Shown one piece after another: positions 7,563-17,567 of a DNA stretch of 64,000 nucleotides. Positions within the stretch are counted from its first letter, which is position 1. Each line of letters starts with the position of its first letter. Source of the DNA: Saccharothrix sp. S26 (lineage in GTDB: Bacteria > Actinomycetota > Actinomycetes > Mycobacteriales > Pseudonocardiaceae); contig NZ_JAJUWT010000016.1 in the NCBI RefSeq assembly GCF_021390395.1, positions 1 through 64,000 on the forward strand. Direction: 5' to 3'. The notes below the pieces were generated by a model. The model was not told the origin of the DNA. It saw only the letters and a list, made by a program, of their open reading frames with translations, and made no database searches. The translations under genes were made by a program, and so were the position numbers.

Positions 7563-10500
7563 ATGCCGCTCAGACGAGGCAACACGCTCCTGCTGGCCGC
7601 CGCGCTCCTCCTGGTGGGGCCGCCGGCCGTCGCCGCGCCCGCCGCACCCGACGCCGCGGACCCGACCAGCCTGGTGAACCCGTTCGTCGGCACGCAGAAC
7701 TTCGGCAACACGTTCCCCGGTGCGAGCCTGCCGTTCGGCATGGTGCAGCTCAGCCCGGACACCGGCGGCCAGGGCGGCTACGACTACCAGCAGCAGGAGA
7801 TCCACGGCTTCAGCCAGACGCACCTGTCCGGCGTCGGCTGCGGCGTGGCGGGCGAGCTGCCGGTCATGCCGACCACCGGGCCGGTGGACAACGTTGACAC
7901 CTCCGGGTACCGGTCGAAGTACTCGCACGCCGACGAGGAGGCGCGGCCGGGTTACTACCGCGTCGGGCTGTCCCGCTACGGGGTGAACGCCGAGCTGACC
8001 GCCACCGAGCGCACCGGCTGGCAACGCCACACGTTCCCGGCGGGCGCGCAGGCCAACGTGCTGTTCAACACCGGCAAGGCCAACCAGCAGGTGCTCGACT
8101 CCGAGGTCCACGTCGTCGGCGACCGCACGATCGAGGGCCGGGTCAAGGCCGGGCGGTTCTGCGCCGGCCGCGACGAGCACACGGTGTACTTCACGGCCAC
8201 GTTCGACCGGCCGTTCTCCGGCTTCGGCACGTGGCGCGGCACGACCCGCGCACCCGGCGTGCGCGACGCGGCCGGCCAGGGCGGCAACGGCGCGTGGGTG
8301 AGCTTCGACGCGACCGCCGACCGGGACGTCGTGCTCAAGGTCGGCCTGTCCTACACGGGCGTGGAGGGCGCGCGGAAGAACCTGGCCGCCGAGACCGGCG
8401 ACTCCTTCGACTTCGAGGCGACCCGGGCCGCCGCGCACCGGGCGTGGGCGCGGCGGCTGGACTCGATCCGCATCGACGGCGGCACCCCCGAGCGGCGCAC
8501 CGCGTTCTACACCGCCCTCTACCACTCGTTGCTGCACCCGAACCTGGCCGGTGACGTGGACGGCCGCTACACCGGGTTCGACGGCGAGCCGCACGTGGCG
8601 GACGGCTTCACGCCCTACCAGAACCTGTCGCTGTGGGACACCTACCGGCCGCAGAACCAACTCTTGGAGCTGCTGGAACCGCAGGTCGCCCGGGACGTGG
8701 CGCTGTCGGTGGTGGCCAGCGGCCGCGACGGCGGGTGGCTGCCGCGCTGGGCGCTGGCCAACAGCGAGACCAACATCATGACCGGCGACCCGGTGACCCC
8801 GTTCCTGGTCGAGGCGTGGTCGAAAGGCCTGCTCGCCGGGCACGAGGAAGAGGCGTACGAGCTGCTCAAGCGCAACGCCACCACCGTGCCGCCGGCCGAC
8901 TCGCCCTACAACGGGCGGGCCGGGGTGGAGTACTACCGCGACCGCGGGTACATCCCGTCCGGGCTGGAGCTCGGCGTCGACTGCGCGCACAAGGGCGGCG
9001 ACAACGACTGCAAGCACCCGGCGTCGGCCACGCTGGAGTACGCGGCGGCGGACGCGTCGCTGGCCGTGATGGCCCGCGGCCTGGGCGAGGACGAGGACGC
9101 GCGGCTGTTCGCCGAGCGCGGGCAGTGGTACCGCAACCTGTGGGACGCCTCGACCGGCCACTTCCGCCCCCGCACGGTCGAGGGCACGTGGGTGACGCCG
9201 TACAACCCGGTCGACGCCGGTCACCAGTTCCACGAGGGCGGCGCGTTCCAGTACCAGTGGCTGGTGCCGCAGGATCCGAACGGCCTGGTCGAGCTGATGG
9301 GCGGGCGAAGGGCGACCGAGCAGCGGCTCGACGCGTTCTTCGCCTACGACAAGCTGCTCGCCGACCCGGCCCGCACCGTCCGCGAGGACTGGATCACGCA
9401 GCCCTACGACTACTACGGCAAGCCGACGTACAACCCGAACAACGAACCCGACCTGCTCGCCCCGTACTTCTACCTGTCCACCGGCACGCCCGCGAAGACG
9501 GCGACCGTGGTGCGCGCGGCGATGACGTTGTTCACCACCGGCCCGGACGGCATGACCGGCAACGACGACCTGGGCACGATGTCGGCGTGGTACGTGTTCT
9601 CGTCGCTGGGCCTGTACCCGACGATGAGCGGCGGCGACTTCCTGGCGCTGTCCAGCCCGCAGTTCCCCGGCGCGACCGTCCGGACCGGGGAGCGGACGCT
9701 GACGATCACCGCGCCGGGCGCGAGCGACGCCAACCGGTACGTGCAGCGGGTGTCGTTCAACGGCCGGGACGTGCGCCGGACGTGGCTGGACTGGGACACC
9801 GTCGCGGGCGGCGGCACGCTGGCGCACCAGCTCGGCACCACCCCGTCGGCCTGGGGCACCGAGCCGGGCGCGGAGCCGCCGTCGATCAACCGCGCGCGGC
9901 CCGACGGGCGGCGGCACGTCGACGCGTCGCTGCGGCCGGCCTCGGCGGTCGTGCCGGCGGCGGACGTGCCGCAGACGGTGTCGTTCACGGTGGACGTGCT
10001 CGCCCAAGGGCCGGGTGCGGTGCCGGTCGGCGTGACGGCGAGCGCGCCGGAGGGCTGGTCGGTGACGACGACCCGGCAACTGGTGATCAGGTCCGGCCGG
10101 CTGCCGACGCAGCAAAGCGTGCAGGTCGTGGTGGGGGTGCCGGCGGGCACGGCGCTCGGCCGCTACCCGGTGCGGGTCACCGCGGCGGGTCCGAACACCG
10201 TCGTGCGGGACGCCGTGGTGGAGGTGCGGCAGGCGGCGACGTGCGCGGTGGCGGGCGAGCAGTGCGCGGTCGACCTCACCGGGCAGCTCGACCACGACGG
10301 CACGGCCACGGTCACCGCGTCCGACCAGGGCGACTTCGACGGCCAGGGCTGGAGCTACGACGCCGCGCTGATGCCCGCCGCCGGCCCGGTGGTGCTGGGT
10401 GGCGTCACCTACCACGCGCCGGACGCGTCCGGGACGGCGGCGAACTTCGTGGAGGCACGGGGGCAGGCGGTGCTGCTGCCCGCCGGTGAGCACGGCGCGC

Positions 10501-10787
10501 TGCGGCTGGTGGCGGCCTCGCACAACGGCCCGGTGACCGTGGGTGTGACCGTCCGGTACGCCGACGGCAGCACCGCCGAGACGCCGGTCGTGGTCGGCGA
10601 CTGGGCGGGCTCCGGTGGCGAGGTGGTGCTGGAGATGCCGCACCGCATCAAGGCCGGGCAGGGCGTGGACGGCCCGCCGGTGCGCCTGTTCGGCCTGTCC
10701 GTGCCGCTGGACCCGGCCAAGGCCGTGCACTCGGTGACGCTGCCGGACGACCCGCGGGTGGAGGTGTACGCGATCACGCTCACTTGA
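7563..10787 (+). CDS. Secreted GH92 alpha-mannosidase with C-terminal NEW3-like domain
   Basis: A 1074-residue secreted exo-alpha-mannosidase. A Sec signal peptide covers about residues 1-26. The GH92 N-domain begins VNPFVGTQNFGNTFPGASLPFGMVQLSPDT. The catalytic barrel has HEGGAFQYQWLVPQD and the family hallmark GNDDLGTMSAWYVFSSLG at about 666. GH92 enzymes are calcium-dependent inverting mannosidases acting on mannans or N-glycans. After the catalytic part, residues about 783-890 form a NEW3/NPCBM-associated beta domain, and about 895-1074 an accessory domain often attached to glycosidases. The ATG at 7563 follows GAGAGGG and starts directly with the signal peptide. Confidence 0.92.
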   Translation: MPLRRGNTLLLAAALLLVGPPAVAAPAAPDAADPTSLVNPFVGTQNFGNTFPGASLPFGMVQLSPDTGGQGGYDYQQQEIHGFSQTHLSGVGCGVAGELPVMPTTGPVDNVDTSGYRSKYSHADEEARPGYYRVGLSRYGVNAELTATERTGWQRHTFPAGAQANVLFNTGKANQQVLDSEVHVVGDRTIEGRVKAGRFCAGRDEHTVYFTATFDRPFSGFGTWRGTTRAPGVRDAAGQGGNGAWVSFDATADRDVVLKVGLSYTGVEGARKNLAAETGDSFDFEATRAAAHRAWARRLDSIRIDGGTPERRTAFYTALYHSLLHPNLAGDVDGRYTGFDGEPHVADGFTPYQNLSLWDTYRPQNQLLELLEPQVARDVALSVVASGRDGGWLPRWALANSETNIMTGDPVTPFLVEAWSKGLLAGHEEEAYELLKRNATTVPPADSPYNGRAGVEYYRDRGYIPSGLELGVDCAHKGGDNDCKHPASATLEYAAADASLAVMARGLGEDEDARLFAERGQWYRNLWDASTGHFRPRTVEGTWVTPYNPVDAGHQFHEGGAFQYQWLVPQDPNGLVELMGGRRATEQRLDAFFAYDKLLADPARTVREDWITQPYDYYGKPTYNPNNEPDLLAPYFYLSTGTPAKTATVVRAAMTLFTTGPDGMTGNDDLGTMSAWYVFSSLGLYPTMSGGDFLALSSPQFPGATVRTGERTLTITAPGASDANRYVQRVSFNGRDVRRTWLDWDTVAGGGTLAHQLGTTPSAWGTEPGAEPPSINRARPDGRRHVDASLRPASAVVPAADVPQTVSFTVDVLAQGPGAVPVGVTASAPEGWSVTTTRQLVIRSGRLPTQQSVQVVVGVPAGTALGRYPVRVTAAGPNTVVRDAVVEVRQAATCAVAGEQCAVDLTGQLDHDGTATVTASDQGDFDGQGWSYDAALMPAAGPVVLGGVTYHAPDASGTAANFVEARGQAVLLPAGEHGALRLVAASHNGPVTVGVTVRYADGSTAETPVVVGDWAGSGGEVVLEMPHRIKAGQGVDGPPVRLFGLSVPLDPAKAVHSVTLPDDPRVEVYAITLT

Positions 10788-10894
10788 TCCGTTCCCGGAG
10801 GTTTGCCCCTCGGCGAAGCAGGGAACCGGTACGGGACCGGCGACCGCCGGTGATCTTCTCTGCGGATGTGCTGCCGTGATGGGCGAGGGGCGGA

Positions 10895-11269
10895 ATGAGT
10901 CTGCATATTGCCGGTGACGACGTGGTCGTGTCGCTCAAGCGGCTGGGGTCGGCCTCGGTGCTGGTCGTGCGGGGCTGTGTTGATGCCGGAACTGCTCAGG
11001 TGCTGCGGGAACGCGTGGACCTGGCGTCCCGGGGTCCGGGTGGTGTGGTGGTGGACCTGAGCGAGGTCTCGTTCTTCTCGTCGGCGGGCGCGGCGGCGCT
11101 GGCGTCGGCGAGCCGTCGGGTCCGGCTCCACGTGGTGGTGACCCCGGTGGTCCGGCGGGTCTTGGAGGCGGCTGGCGTGGCGGACGTCCTCGACCTGCAC
11201 GACTTCCCGGCGGCGGCGGAGGAGGCGGCCACGGCTTCGCGCCCGTCCCCGCTGCTGTTGGTCGGCTGA
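10895..11269 (+). CDS. STAS-domain anti-sigma factor antagonist
   Basis: A 124-residue single STAS domain. The strand-helix pattern SVLVVRGCVDAGTAQVLRERV is followed by VVVDLSEVSFFSSAGAAALASA, where the Ser-Ser pair sits at the usual phosphorylation site of RsbV/SpoIIAA-type antagonists. A GAGGGG ribosome binding site precedes the ATG. The gene stands alone, with a strong terminator hairpin just after it. A possible kinase partner is the RsbW-like protein at 411-830, but nothing in the sequence proves this. Confidence 0.85.
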   Translation: MSLHIAGDDVVVSLKRLGSASVLVVRGCVDAGTAQVLRERVDLASRGPGGVVVDLSEVSFFSSAGAAALASASRRVRLHVVVTPVVRRVLEAAGVADVLDLHDFPAAAEEAATASRPSPLLLVG

Positions 11270-11274
11270 GCGTC

Positions 11275-11311
11275 GCGCCCTGCCGTGCCTTCCCCCGGCA
11301 CGGCAGGGCGC
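11275..11311 (+). terminator. Intrinsic-type terminator after the STAS gene
   Basis: A perfect 15-bp stem (left arm 11275-11289, right arm 11297-11311) closes a 7-nt pyrimidine loop six bases after the STAS stop codon. A weak T-rich tail follows. It separates this gene from the downstream oxidoreductase. Confidence 0.75.
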
Positions 11312-11352
11312 GCTTGCCTTGACGTCGGCGTCAACGCCTACGGTCTTCGATC

Positions 11353-12216
11353 ATGAAGTTCGCCGTCAGCTACAGCACGCCCTACTTCGGCGTGGACCCC
11401 GACCGGGTGGTCGCCTACGCCCGGCACGCCGAGGAGTGCGGCTTCGAGGCGTTCTACCTGCCCGAGCACATCGCGGTGTACCCCGGTGCGACGGTCGGCA
11501 CGCACCCGATCCCGCCCGCGCTGCCCTACGCCGACCCCGTGGACTGCCTGGCGTTCGTCGCCGCCGCGACCCGGCGCATCCTGCTCGGCACGGGTGTGTT
11601 GCTGCTGCCCTACCACCACCCGGTGGTCCTGGCGAAGCGCCTGGCGACGGTCGACGTGCTGTCGAAGGGGCGGATGCGGCTGCTGACCGTGGGCCTGGGC
11701 ACGCTGCCGGGTGAGGCCAGGGCGGTCGGGGTCGACTTCGCCACGCGCGGCCGTCGTGCCGACGAGGCGATCGACGTCCTGCGGTTGTTGTGGGAGGGCG
11801 GCGAGGAGGGCGTGAGCTTCGCGGGCGAGTTCTTCGCGTTCGAGGATCTGTGCAGCTTCCCGAAGCCGCACGGGGTCACGCACCTGCCGATCCACGTCGG
11901 CGGGTCGAGCCGGGCGGCCGCACGACGAGCCGGACGCCGCGGCGACGGCTACTTCCCCGGCGGGATGCTCATGCCCGACGAACGGGCGCTCCAGTGGAAC
12001 CTCGCCCGATCGACCGCGACCGAGGCCGGTCGTGACGCGGGGGCGCTGGAGTACACGCGGTGGGGCTCGATCGACATGACCCCGGACACGGTGGAGGCGT
12101 TCGCCGAGCAGGGGGTGACTCGCGTGGTGGTGAGCGCGACCAGCGCGGACCCGGACGAGCAGCGGGACCAGCTGTCGGCGTTCGCGCGACGGTTCGGGCT
12201 CGCCGACGGGCCGTGA
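11353..12216 (+). CDS. LLM-class F420-dependent oxidoreductase
   Basis: A 287-residue luciferase-like TIM barrel. The start MKFAVSYSTPYFGVDPDRVVAYARHAEECGFEAFYLPEH is typical of the actinobacterial F420-dependent LLM family, followed by ILLGTGVLLLPYHHPVVLAKRLATVDVLSKGRM and IHVGGSSRAAARRAGRRGDGYFP. The substrate cannot be inferred. It is a single-gene unit between a terminator and the subtilase gene. Confidence 0.88.
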   Translation: MKFAVSYSTPYFGVDPDRVVAYARHAEECGFEAFYLPEHIAVYPGATVGTHPIPPALPYADPVDCLAFVAAATRRILLGTGVLLLPYHHPVVLAKRLATVDVLSKGRMRLLTVGLGTLPGEARAVGVDFATRGRRADEAIDVLRLLWEGGEEGVSFAGEFFAFEDLCSFPKPHGVTHLPIHVGGSSRAAARRAGRRGDGYFPGGMLMPDERALQWNLARSTATEAGRDAGALEYTRWGSIDMTPDTVEAFAEQGVTRVVVSATSADPDEQRDQLSAFARRFGLADGP

Positions 12217-12355
12217 TCGGGGACCACGCACGTGGTGGCGGACCATTCGTGTCACGTGCCGCCGCCGCCCTTCGGCCTGCCGCACCGGTCTCCTCCGCAC
12301 CCTCCGACCGCCATGTCACTGTCGGTGGTCGGATCTCAACCCTGCGGAGGTTTCG

Positions 12356-13903
12356 ATGAAGCGCAAGGTCATCGCGGTGAACGGGGTGGTGGGCGTGCTG
12401 GCGCTCACCGCCGGTCTGCTGGTCGGAGCGCCACCGGCGGGCGCGGCGGAAGGCGACATCAGGCTCGCCGCCGCCGGCACGGCCGTGCCCGGGCACTACC
12501 TGGTGGTGCTGGAGGACGGCGTCGCCGCCCAGGCCGCCGACCTCACCGCCAAGCACGGCGGGACGGTGACGGCCACGTGGCGGCACGCGTTACGCGGCTT
12601 CGCGGTCAACGCGAGCGAACGGGAGGCGAGAAGACTCGCCGCGGATCCGGCGGTGCGGTCCGTCAGCCAGGACGGCCTGGTCCAGGCGGTCGACACGCAG
12701 CCGAACCCGCCGTCGTGGGGCCTCGACCGCATCGACCAGCGCGACCTGCCGCTGAACTCGTCGTACAGCTACGACACGGCCGCGGCCAACGTGCGGGCGT
12801 ACATCCTCGACACCGGCATCCGGACCACGCACTCGACGTTCGGCGGCCGGGCGTCGTGGGGCTACGACGCCGTGGACGGCACCAACACCGACTGCAACGG
12901 TCACGGCACGCACGTGGCGGGCACGGTCGGCGGCAGCCAGTACGGCGTGGCCAAGGGGGTGCAACTGGTCGCGGTCCGGGTGCTCAACTGCGCGGGGTCG
13001 GGCACGTTCGCGCAGGTGATCAGCGGCGTCGACTGGGTGACCGCGAACGCCGTCAAGCCTGCGGTCGCGAACATGAGCCTGGGCGCCGCCGCCTCCGCGG
13101 CCACCGCGCCCTTGGAGACGGCCGTGCGCAACTCCATCGCCTCCGGCGTCACCTACGCCCTGGCGTCCGGCAACTCCAGCTCCGACGCGTGCGGCTTCAG
13201 CCCGGCGCTGGTGCGCGAGGCGATCACGGTCAACGCCTCGACGAACGCCGACGCGCGGGCGTCGTTCTCCAACTACGGCACGTGCACGGACGTCTTCGCG
13301 CCCGGCCAGAACATCACGTCGTCGTGGCACACCGGCGACACCGCCACCAACACCATCAGCGGTACCTCGATGGCGTCACCGCACGTCGCGGGCGCCGCGG
13401 CGCTGTACCTGGCCACGCACCCCGGTGACGCGCCGGCGACCGTGCAGGCCGCGCTGGTCAACGCCGCGACGCCGGACAAGATCACCGGTCCCGGCGCGGG
13501 CTCGCCGAACCGCCTGCTGTACACCGGCGCGACGACCGGTGGCCCGTCGACCGTCACGGCGGTCCGCTACTACGGCCGGGGCGACCACCTGACGTCGGTC
13601 ACCGGCGCACCGTCGGGCTACGTGGCCGAGTCCTCCCTGGGCCGCCTGCTGACCAGCCAGGCTGCGGGCACCCACCCGCTGTACCGTTGCCTGATCGGCG
13701 CGGACAACTTCACCTCGTACGACGTGAACTGCGAGGGCCAGACGCGCGTCGGCCTGCTCGGCTACGCCCACGACGGCGCGGTCGCCGGCAGCCACCCGAT
13801 CTACCGCTGCCTGGTGCGGGGCAGCGGCGACCACATGGAGTCCTACGACCCGAACTGCGAAGGCCAGATCACCGAGGGCAACATGGGTTACTTCCTCGAC
13901 TGA
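12356..13903 (+). CDS. Secreted subtilisin-like serine protease (S8, proteinase K type)
   Basis: A 515-residue secreted protease. The signal peptide is about residues 1-30, and an I9-type propeptide covers about 45-112 (HYLVVLEDGVAAQAADLTAKHGG). The catalytic triad is Asp152 (ILDTGI), His183 (NGHGTHVAG) and Ser338 (GTSMASP). Residues 400-515 hold a small repeat domain with two units containing YRCL and DxNCEGQ, probably a binding module. Codon 79 is a TTA (12590-12592), so translation may depend on the rare leucyl tRNA BldA, as for many developmentally timed actinomycete proteases. GGAGG precedes the ATG. Confidence 0.93.
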   Translation: MKRKVIAVNGVVGVLALTAGLLVGAPPAGAAEGDIRLAAAGTAVPGHYLVVLEDGVAAQAADLTAKHGGTVTATWRHALRGFAVNASEREARRLAADPAVRSVSQDGLVQAVDTQPNPPSWGLDRIDQRDLPLNSSYSYDTAAANVRAYILDTGIRTTHSTFGGRASWGYDAVDGTNTDCNGHGTHVAGTVGGSQYGVAKGVQLVAVRVLNCAGSGTFAQVISGVDWVTANAVKPAVANMSLGAAASAATAPLETAVRNSIASGVTYALASGNSSSDACGFSPALVREAITVNASTNADARASFSNYGTCTDVFAPGQNITSSWHTGDTATNTISGTSMASPHVAGAAALYLATHPGDAPATVQAALVNAATPDKITGPGAGSPNRLLYTGATTGGPSTVTAVRYYGRGDHLTSVTGAPSGYVAESSLGRLLTSQAAGTHPLYRCLIGADNFTSYDVNCEGQTRVGLLGYAHDGAVAGSHPIYRCLVRGSGDHMESYDPNCEGQITEGNMGYFLD

Positions 13904-13918
13904 CGGGTCGAAGAAGAG

Positions 13919-13956
13919 CCTCGGCGGCGGTCCGGACGTCCGGACCACCGCCGAGG
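13919..13956. terminator. Bidirectional terminator between convergent protease and ABC genes
   Basis: Two 19-bp arms (13919-13937 and 13938-13956) match with a single mismatch and no spacer, in the 62-bp gap between the convergent subtilase and ABC transporter genes. The mismatch becomes a G-U pair in minus-strand RNA. Confidence 0.7.
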
Positions 13957-13965
13957 TCCACCAGG

Positions 13966-15825
13966 TCAGACGGCGGCGGCGAACTGGGCGGCGTAGAGGC
14001 GGTGGTACGCGCCCTCGGCGGCCATCAGGTCGTCGTGGCTGCCCTGCTCCACGATTTGGCCGTTCTCCATCACCAGGATCACGTCCGCGTCCCGGATGGT
14101 CGACAGCCGGTGCGCGATGACGAAGCTCGTCCGCGACGACCGCAGGGCCGCCATGGCGTGCTGCACCAACGACTCCGTGCGGGTGTCCACCGAGCTGGTC
14201 GCCTCGTCCAGGATCAGCAGCGACGGGTTGGCCAGGAACGCCCGCGCGATGGTCAGCAACTGCTTCTCACCGGCGCTGACGTTGGTCGCCTCCTCGTCGA
14301 TGACGGTGTCGTAGCCGTCCGGCAGCGTGCGCACGAACCGGTCCACGTAGGTGGCGCGGGCCGCGGCGATGATCTCCTCCTCGGTGGCCGAGGAGTTGCC
14401 GTAGGCGATGTTGTCGCGGATCGTGCCGCCGAACAGCCAGGTGTCCTGGAGCACCATGCCGGTCTGCGAGCGCAGGTCCTCCCGCTTCAACGCGGTGATG
14501 TCCACCCCGTCCAGCGTGATGTGGCCCGCGTCCAGCTCGTAGAACCGCATGATCAGGTTCACCAGCGTGGTCTTGCCCGCGCCGGTCGGGCCGACGATCG
14601 CCACGGTCTGCCCCGGCTCGGCCACCAGCGACAGGTCCTCGATCAGCGGCTGCTCGGGCCGGTAGGAGAAGCTGACGTGCTCGAACTCGACCCGGCCCCG
14701 GCGTTGCGCGGGCAGCGTGGCCTGCGCCGGGTCCGGCTCCTGCTCCTCGGCGTCGAGCAGCTCGAACACCCGTTCGGCCGACGCCACACCGGACTGCATC
14801 AGGTTCGCCATCGACGCCACCTGCGTCAACGGCTGGGTGAACTGGCGCGAGTACTGGATGAACGCCTGCACCTCGCCCAGCGTCATCGCCCCGGACGTGA
14901 TGCGCAGCCCGCCCACGACCGCCACGGCGACGTAGCTGACGTTCGACAGGAACATCATCATCGGCATGATCAGGCCGGACACGAACTGCGCGCCCATCGC
15001 CGAGCCGAGCAGCTCGTCGTTGCGGCGCTTGAACTCCGCCTCCGACTCACGCTGCCTGCCGAACACCTTGACGAGCTGGTGGCCGGTGAACGACTCCTCG
15101 ATGTGGGCGTTCAACGCGCCGGTGTGCTTCCACTGCGCCACGAACAACGCCTGCGACCGCTTGCGGATCCGCCCGGTCGCCACGACCGAGATCGGGATCA
15201 GCAGCAACGCGATCAGCGTCAGCAGCGGCGAGATGGTCAGCATCATCACCAGCACGCCGACGACGGTCAGCAACGACGTCAGCAGTTGGCTCAGCGTCTG
15301 CTGCAACGTGGTCGACACGTTGTCGATGTCGTTGGTGACGCGGGACAGCAGCTCGCCGCGCGGCTGGCCGTCGAAGTAGCGCAGCGGCAGCCGGTGGATT
15401 TTGTCCTCGACGTCGGAGCGCAGCCGGAACACGAAGCGCTGCACCACGTTGTTGAGCACGCGGCCCTGCCACCAGCCGAACAACGACGCGATCACGTAGA
15501 GGGCCATCACCCACAGCAGGACGCGACCCAGGGCGGCGAAGTCGATGCCCGCGCCGGGTGTGCCGCGCAGCCGGCCCAGCACGCCCTCGAAGATGATGTC
15601 GGTGGCGTGGCCGAGGATCTTCGGTCCGGCCACGGAGAACGCCACGCTGATCACGCCCAGCGTGATGACGGCCAGCAGGGCGACCCGCTCGTCGCGCATG
15701 CGCCGGACCAGGCGACGGGCGGACGGGCCGAAGTTCTCCGCCTTGCCCATCGGCATGCCCATGCCGGGCATGCCGCCGCCCATGCGGGGCGGGGGAGCGG
15801 ATCGGGACGGGGTGGTGGTGGTCAT
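13966..15825 (-). CDS. ABC exporter half-transporter, ATPase-competent subunit
   Basis: A 619-residue fused membrane-ATPase half-transporter. A Met/Gly/Pro-rich N-terminal tail (MGGGMPGMGMPMG) precedes six membrane helices, then the nucleotide-binding domain with Walker A GPTGAGKTT, signature VSAGEKQ and Walker B LLILDEATSSVD with the catalytic Glu. It overlaps the upstream half-transporter gene by four bases (ATGA), so the two form a heterodimeric drug or lipid exporter. The divergent TetR gene is the likely regulator. Confidence 0.9.
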   Translation of the reverse strand: MTTTTPSRSAPPPRMGGGMPGMGMPMGKAENFGPSARRLVRRMRDERVALLAVITLGVISVAFSVAGPKILGHATDIIFEGVLGRLRGTPGAGIDFAALGRVLLWVMALYVIASLFGWWQGRVLNNVVQRFVFRLRSDVEDKIHRLPLRYFDGQPRGELLSRVTNDIDNVSTTLQQTLSQLLTSLLTVVGVLVMMLTISPLLTLIALLLIPISVVATGRIRKRSQALFVAQWKHTGALNAHIEESFTGHQLVKVFGRQRESEAEFKRRNDELLGSAMGAQFVSGLIMPMMMFLSNVSYVAVAVVGGLRITSGAMTLGEVQAFIQYSRQFTQPLTQVASMANLMQSGVASAERVFELLDAEEQEPDPAQATLPAQRRGRVEFEHVSFSYRPEQPLIEDLSLVAEPGQTVAIVGPTGAGKTTLVNLIMRFYELDAGHITLDGVDITALKREDLRSQTGMVLQDTWLFGGTIRDNIAYGNSSATEEEIIAAARATYVDRFVRTLPDGYDTVIDEEATNVSAGEKQLLTIARAFLANPSLLILDEATSSVDTRTESLVQHAMAALRSSRTSFVIAHRLSTIRDADVILVMENGQIVEQGSHDDLMAAEGAYHRLYAAQFAAAV

Positions 15826-17555
15826 GCCGCCTGCTCCGAGGTCAGCTGCGACTCCACGATCTCCACGTAGGTGGGGCAGGAGTCCAGCAGTTCGTGGTGG
15901 GTGCCGATGCCGACGACCGTGCCGCCGTCGAGCACCACGATCCGGTCGGCGTCCAGGATCGTGGACACGCGCTGCGCGACGACGATCACGACCGCGTCCC
16001 GCGTGTGCGGGCGCAGCGCGGCGCGCAGCCGGGCGTCGGTGGACAGGTCGAGCGCCGAGAACGCGTCGTCGAACAGGTAGATGTCCGGTTTGCGGACCAA
16101 CGCGCGGGCGATCGAGAGCCGCTGCCGCTGGCCGCCGGAGACGTTCGTGCCGCCCTGGGCGATCTCGGCGTCCAGCCCGCCGGGCATGGCCTCGACGAAG
16201 TCGCGCGCCTGAGCGATCTCCAACGCCTCCCACAGCTCGTCGTCGGTGGCCTCGGGCCTGCCGTAGCGGAGGTTGGACGCCACCGTGCCGGTGAAAAGGT
16301 ACGGCCGCTGCGGCACCAGTCCGATACGCGCGCACAACGCGTCGGTGTCGATCTCGCGGACGTCCACGCCGTTGACGAACACGCCGCCGCCGGTCACGTC
16401 GATCAGCCGCGGCACGAGGTTGAGCAGGGTCGTCTTGCCGGTGCCGGTGCTGCCGATCACCGCGGTCCGGTGACCGGCCTCGGCGCGGAAGGCGATGTCG
16501 CGCAGCACGGGCTCGTCCGCGCCGGGGTAGCGGAACTCGACGCCGCGGAACTCCACCGAGGTCTGCCGCGGCAGCTCGAGCAGCGGTGCGGTCGGCGGGA
16601 GCACCGACGACTCGGTGTCGAGCACCTCGTTGATCCGCTCGGCGCTTACCGCGGCACGCGGGATCATCATCGAGATGAAGGTCGCGAACATCACCGCCAT
16701 GAGGATCTGCATCAGGTAGCTCAGGAACGCCGTCAGCGCGCCGATCTGCATCTCGCCGCTGTCCACGCGGTACGCGCCGAACCACAGCACGGCCACGCTG
16801 GAGGCGTTGAGCAGCAGCATCACCACCGGGAAGATCATCGCCTGGAGCCGGCCGACGCGCAGGGCCGTGTCGGTGAGCGCGCCGTTGACCTCGGCGAAGC
16901 GCTGGGTCTCGGCGCGTTCCCGGACGAAGGCGCGGACGACGCGGATGCCGGCCAACTGCTCGCGCAGCACCCGGTTGACCGCGTCGATGCGCTCCTGCAT
17001 CAGCCGGAACTGCGGGACCATGCGGATGACGATCAGACCGACGGCGATGGCCAGCGCGGGCACGCAGACCACGAGCAGCCACGACAGGCCGACGTCTTCG
17101 CGCAGCGCCATCACGATGCCGGCCACGCACATGATCGGCGCGTTGACGAGCATCGTGCAGCCCATCACGACGAGCAGTTGGACCTGCTGCACGTCGTTGG
17201 TCGTGCGGGTGATCAGGGACGACGGCCCCAGGGTGGCGACCTCGCGCGCGGAGAACTCGCCGACGCGGTGGAAGACCGCCGCGCGGACGTCGCGGCCGAA
17301 GCTCATCGCCACGCGGGCGCTGTAGTAGACCGCGCCCACGGAGGACAGGATCTGGATGACGGACACGCCGACCATCCAGCCGCCGGTGGACAGGATGTAG
17401 CCGGTGTCACCGGCGGCGATGCCGAAGTCGATGATGTCGGCGTTCAGGCTCGGCAGGTACAGCGAGGCGACGGTGCCGATCAGCTGTAGCACGAGCACGA
17501 CCGCCAGTTCGCGTCTGTACGGCCGCAGGTGGGCACGCAGCAAGCGGCTGAGCAA
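15822..17555 (-). CDS. ABC exporter half-transporter, degenerate-site subunit
   Basis: A 577-residue half-transporter. Membrane helices begin at LAVVLVLQLIGTVASLYLPSL. The nucleotide-binding domain has Walker A GSTGTGKTT, a canonical signature VSGGQRQRL, and Walker B YLFDDAFSALD, in which the catalytic Glu is replaced by Asp. This asymmetry is typical of heterodimeric exporters with one weak ATPase site. It is the first gene of a two-gene operon, facing away from the TetR gene across a 117-bp AT-richer region. Confidence 0.9.
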   Translation of the reverse strand: MLSRLLRAHLRPYRRELAVVLVLQLIGTVASLYLPSLNADIIDFGIAAGDTGYILSTGGWMVGVSVIQILSSVGAVYYSARVAMSFGRDVRAAVFHRVGEFSAREVATLGPSSLITRTTNDVQQVQLLVVMGCTMLVNAPIMCVAGIVMALREDVGLSWLLVVCVPALAIAVGLIVIRMVPQFRLMQERIDAVNRVLREQLAGIRVVRAFVRERAETQRFAEVNGALTDTALRVGRLQAMIFPVVMLLLNASSVAVLWFGAYRVDSGEMQIGALTAFLSYLMQILMAVMFATFISMMIPRAAVSAERINEVLDTESSVLPPTAPLLELPRQTSVEFRGVEFRYPGADEPVLRDIAFRAEAGHRTAVIGSTGTGKTTLLNLVPRLIDVTGGGVFVNGVDVREIDTDALCARIGLVPQRPYLFTGTVASNLRYGRPEATDDELWEALEIAQARDFVEAMPGGLDAEIAQGGTNVSGGQRQRLSIARALVRKPDIYLFDDAFSALDLSTDARLRAALRPHTRDAVVIVVAQRVSTILDADRIVVLDGGTVVGIGTHHELLDSCPTYVEIVESQLTSEQAA

Positions 17556-17567
17556 CGGTGTTCCCCC

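Noticed and set aside
7886..7899. GGACAACGTTGACA as an independent promoter operator
   Set aside because: It lies inside conserved GH92 coding sequence and may be coincidental, so it is mentioned only as a possible auxiliary site.
7524..10730. Open frame of 1068 codons antisense to the GH92 gene
   Set aside because: Shadow of the mannosidase gene.
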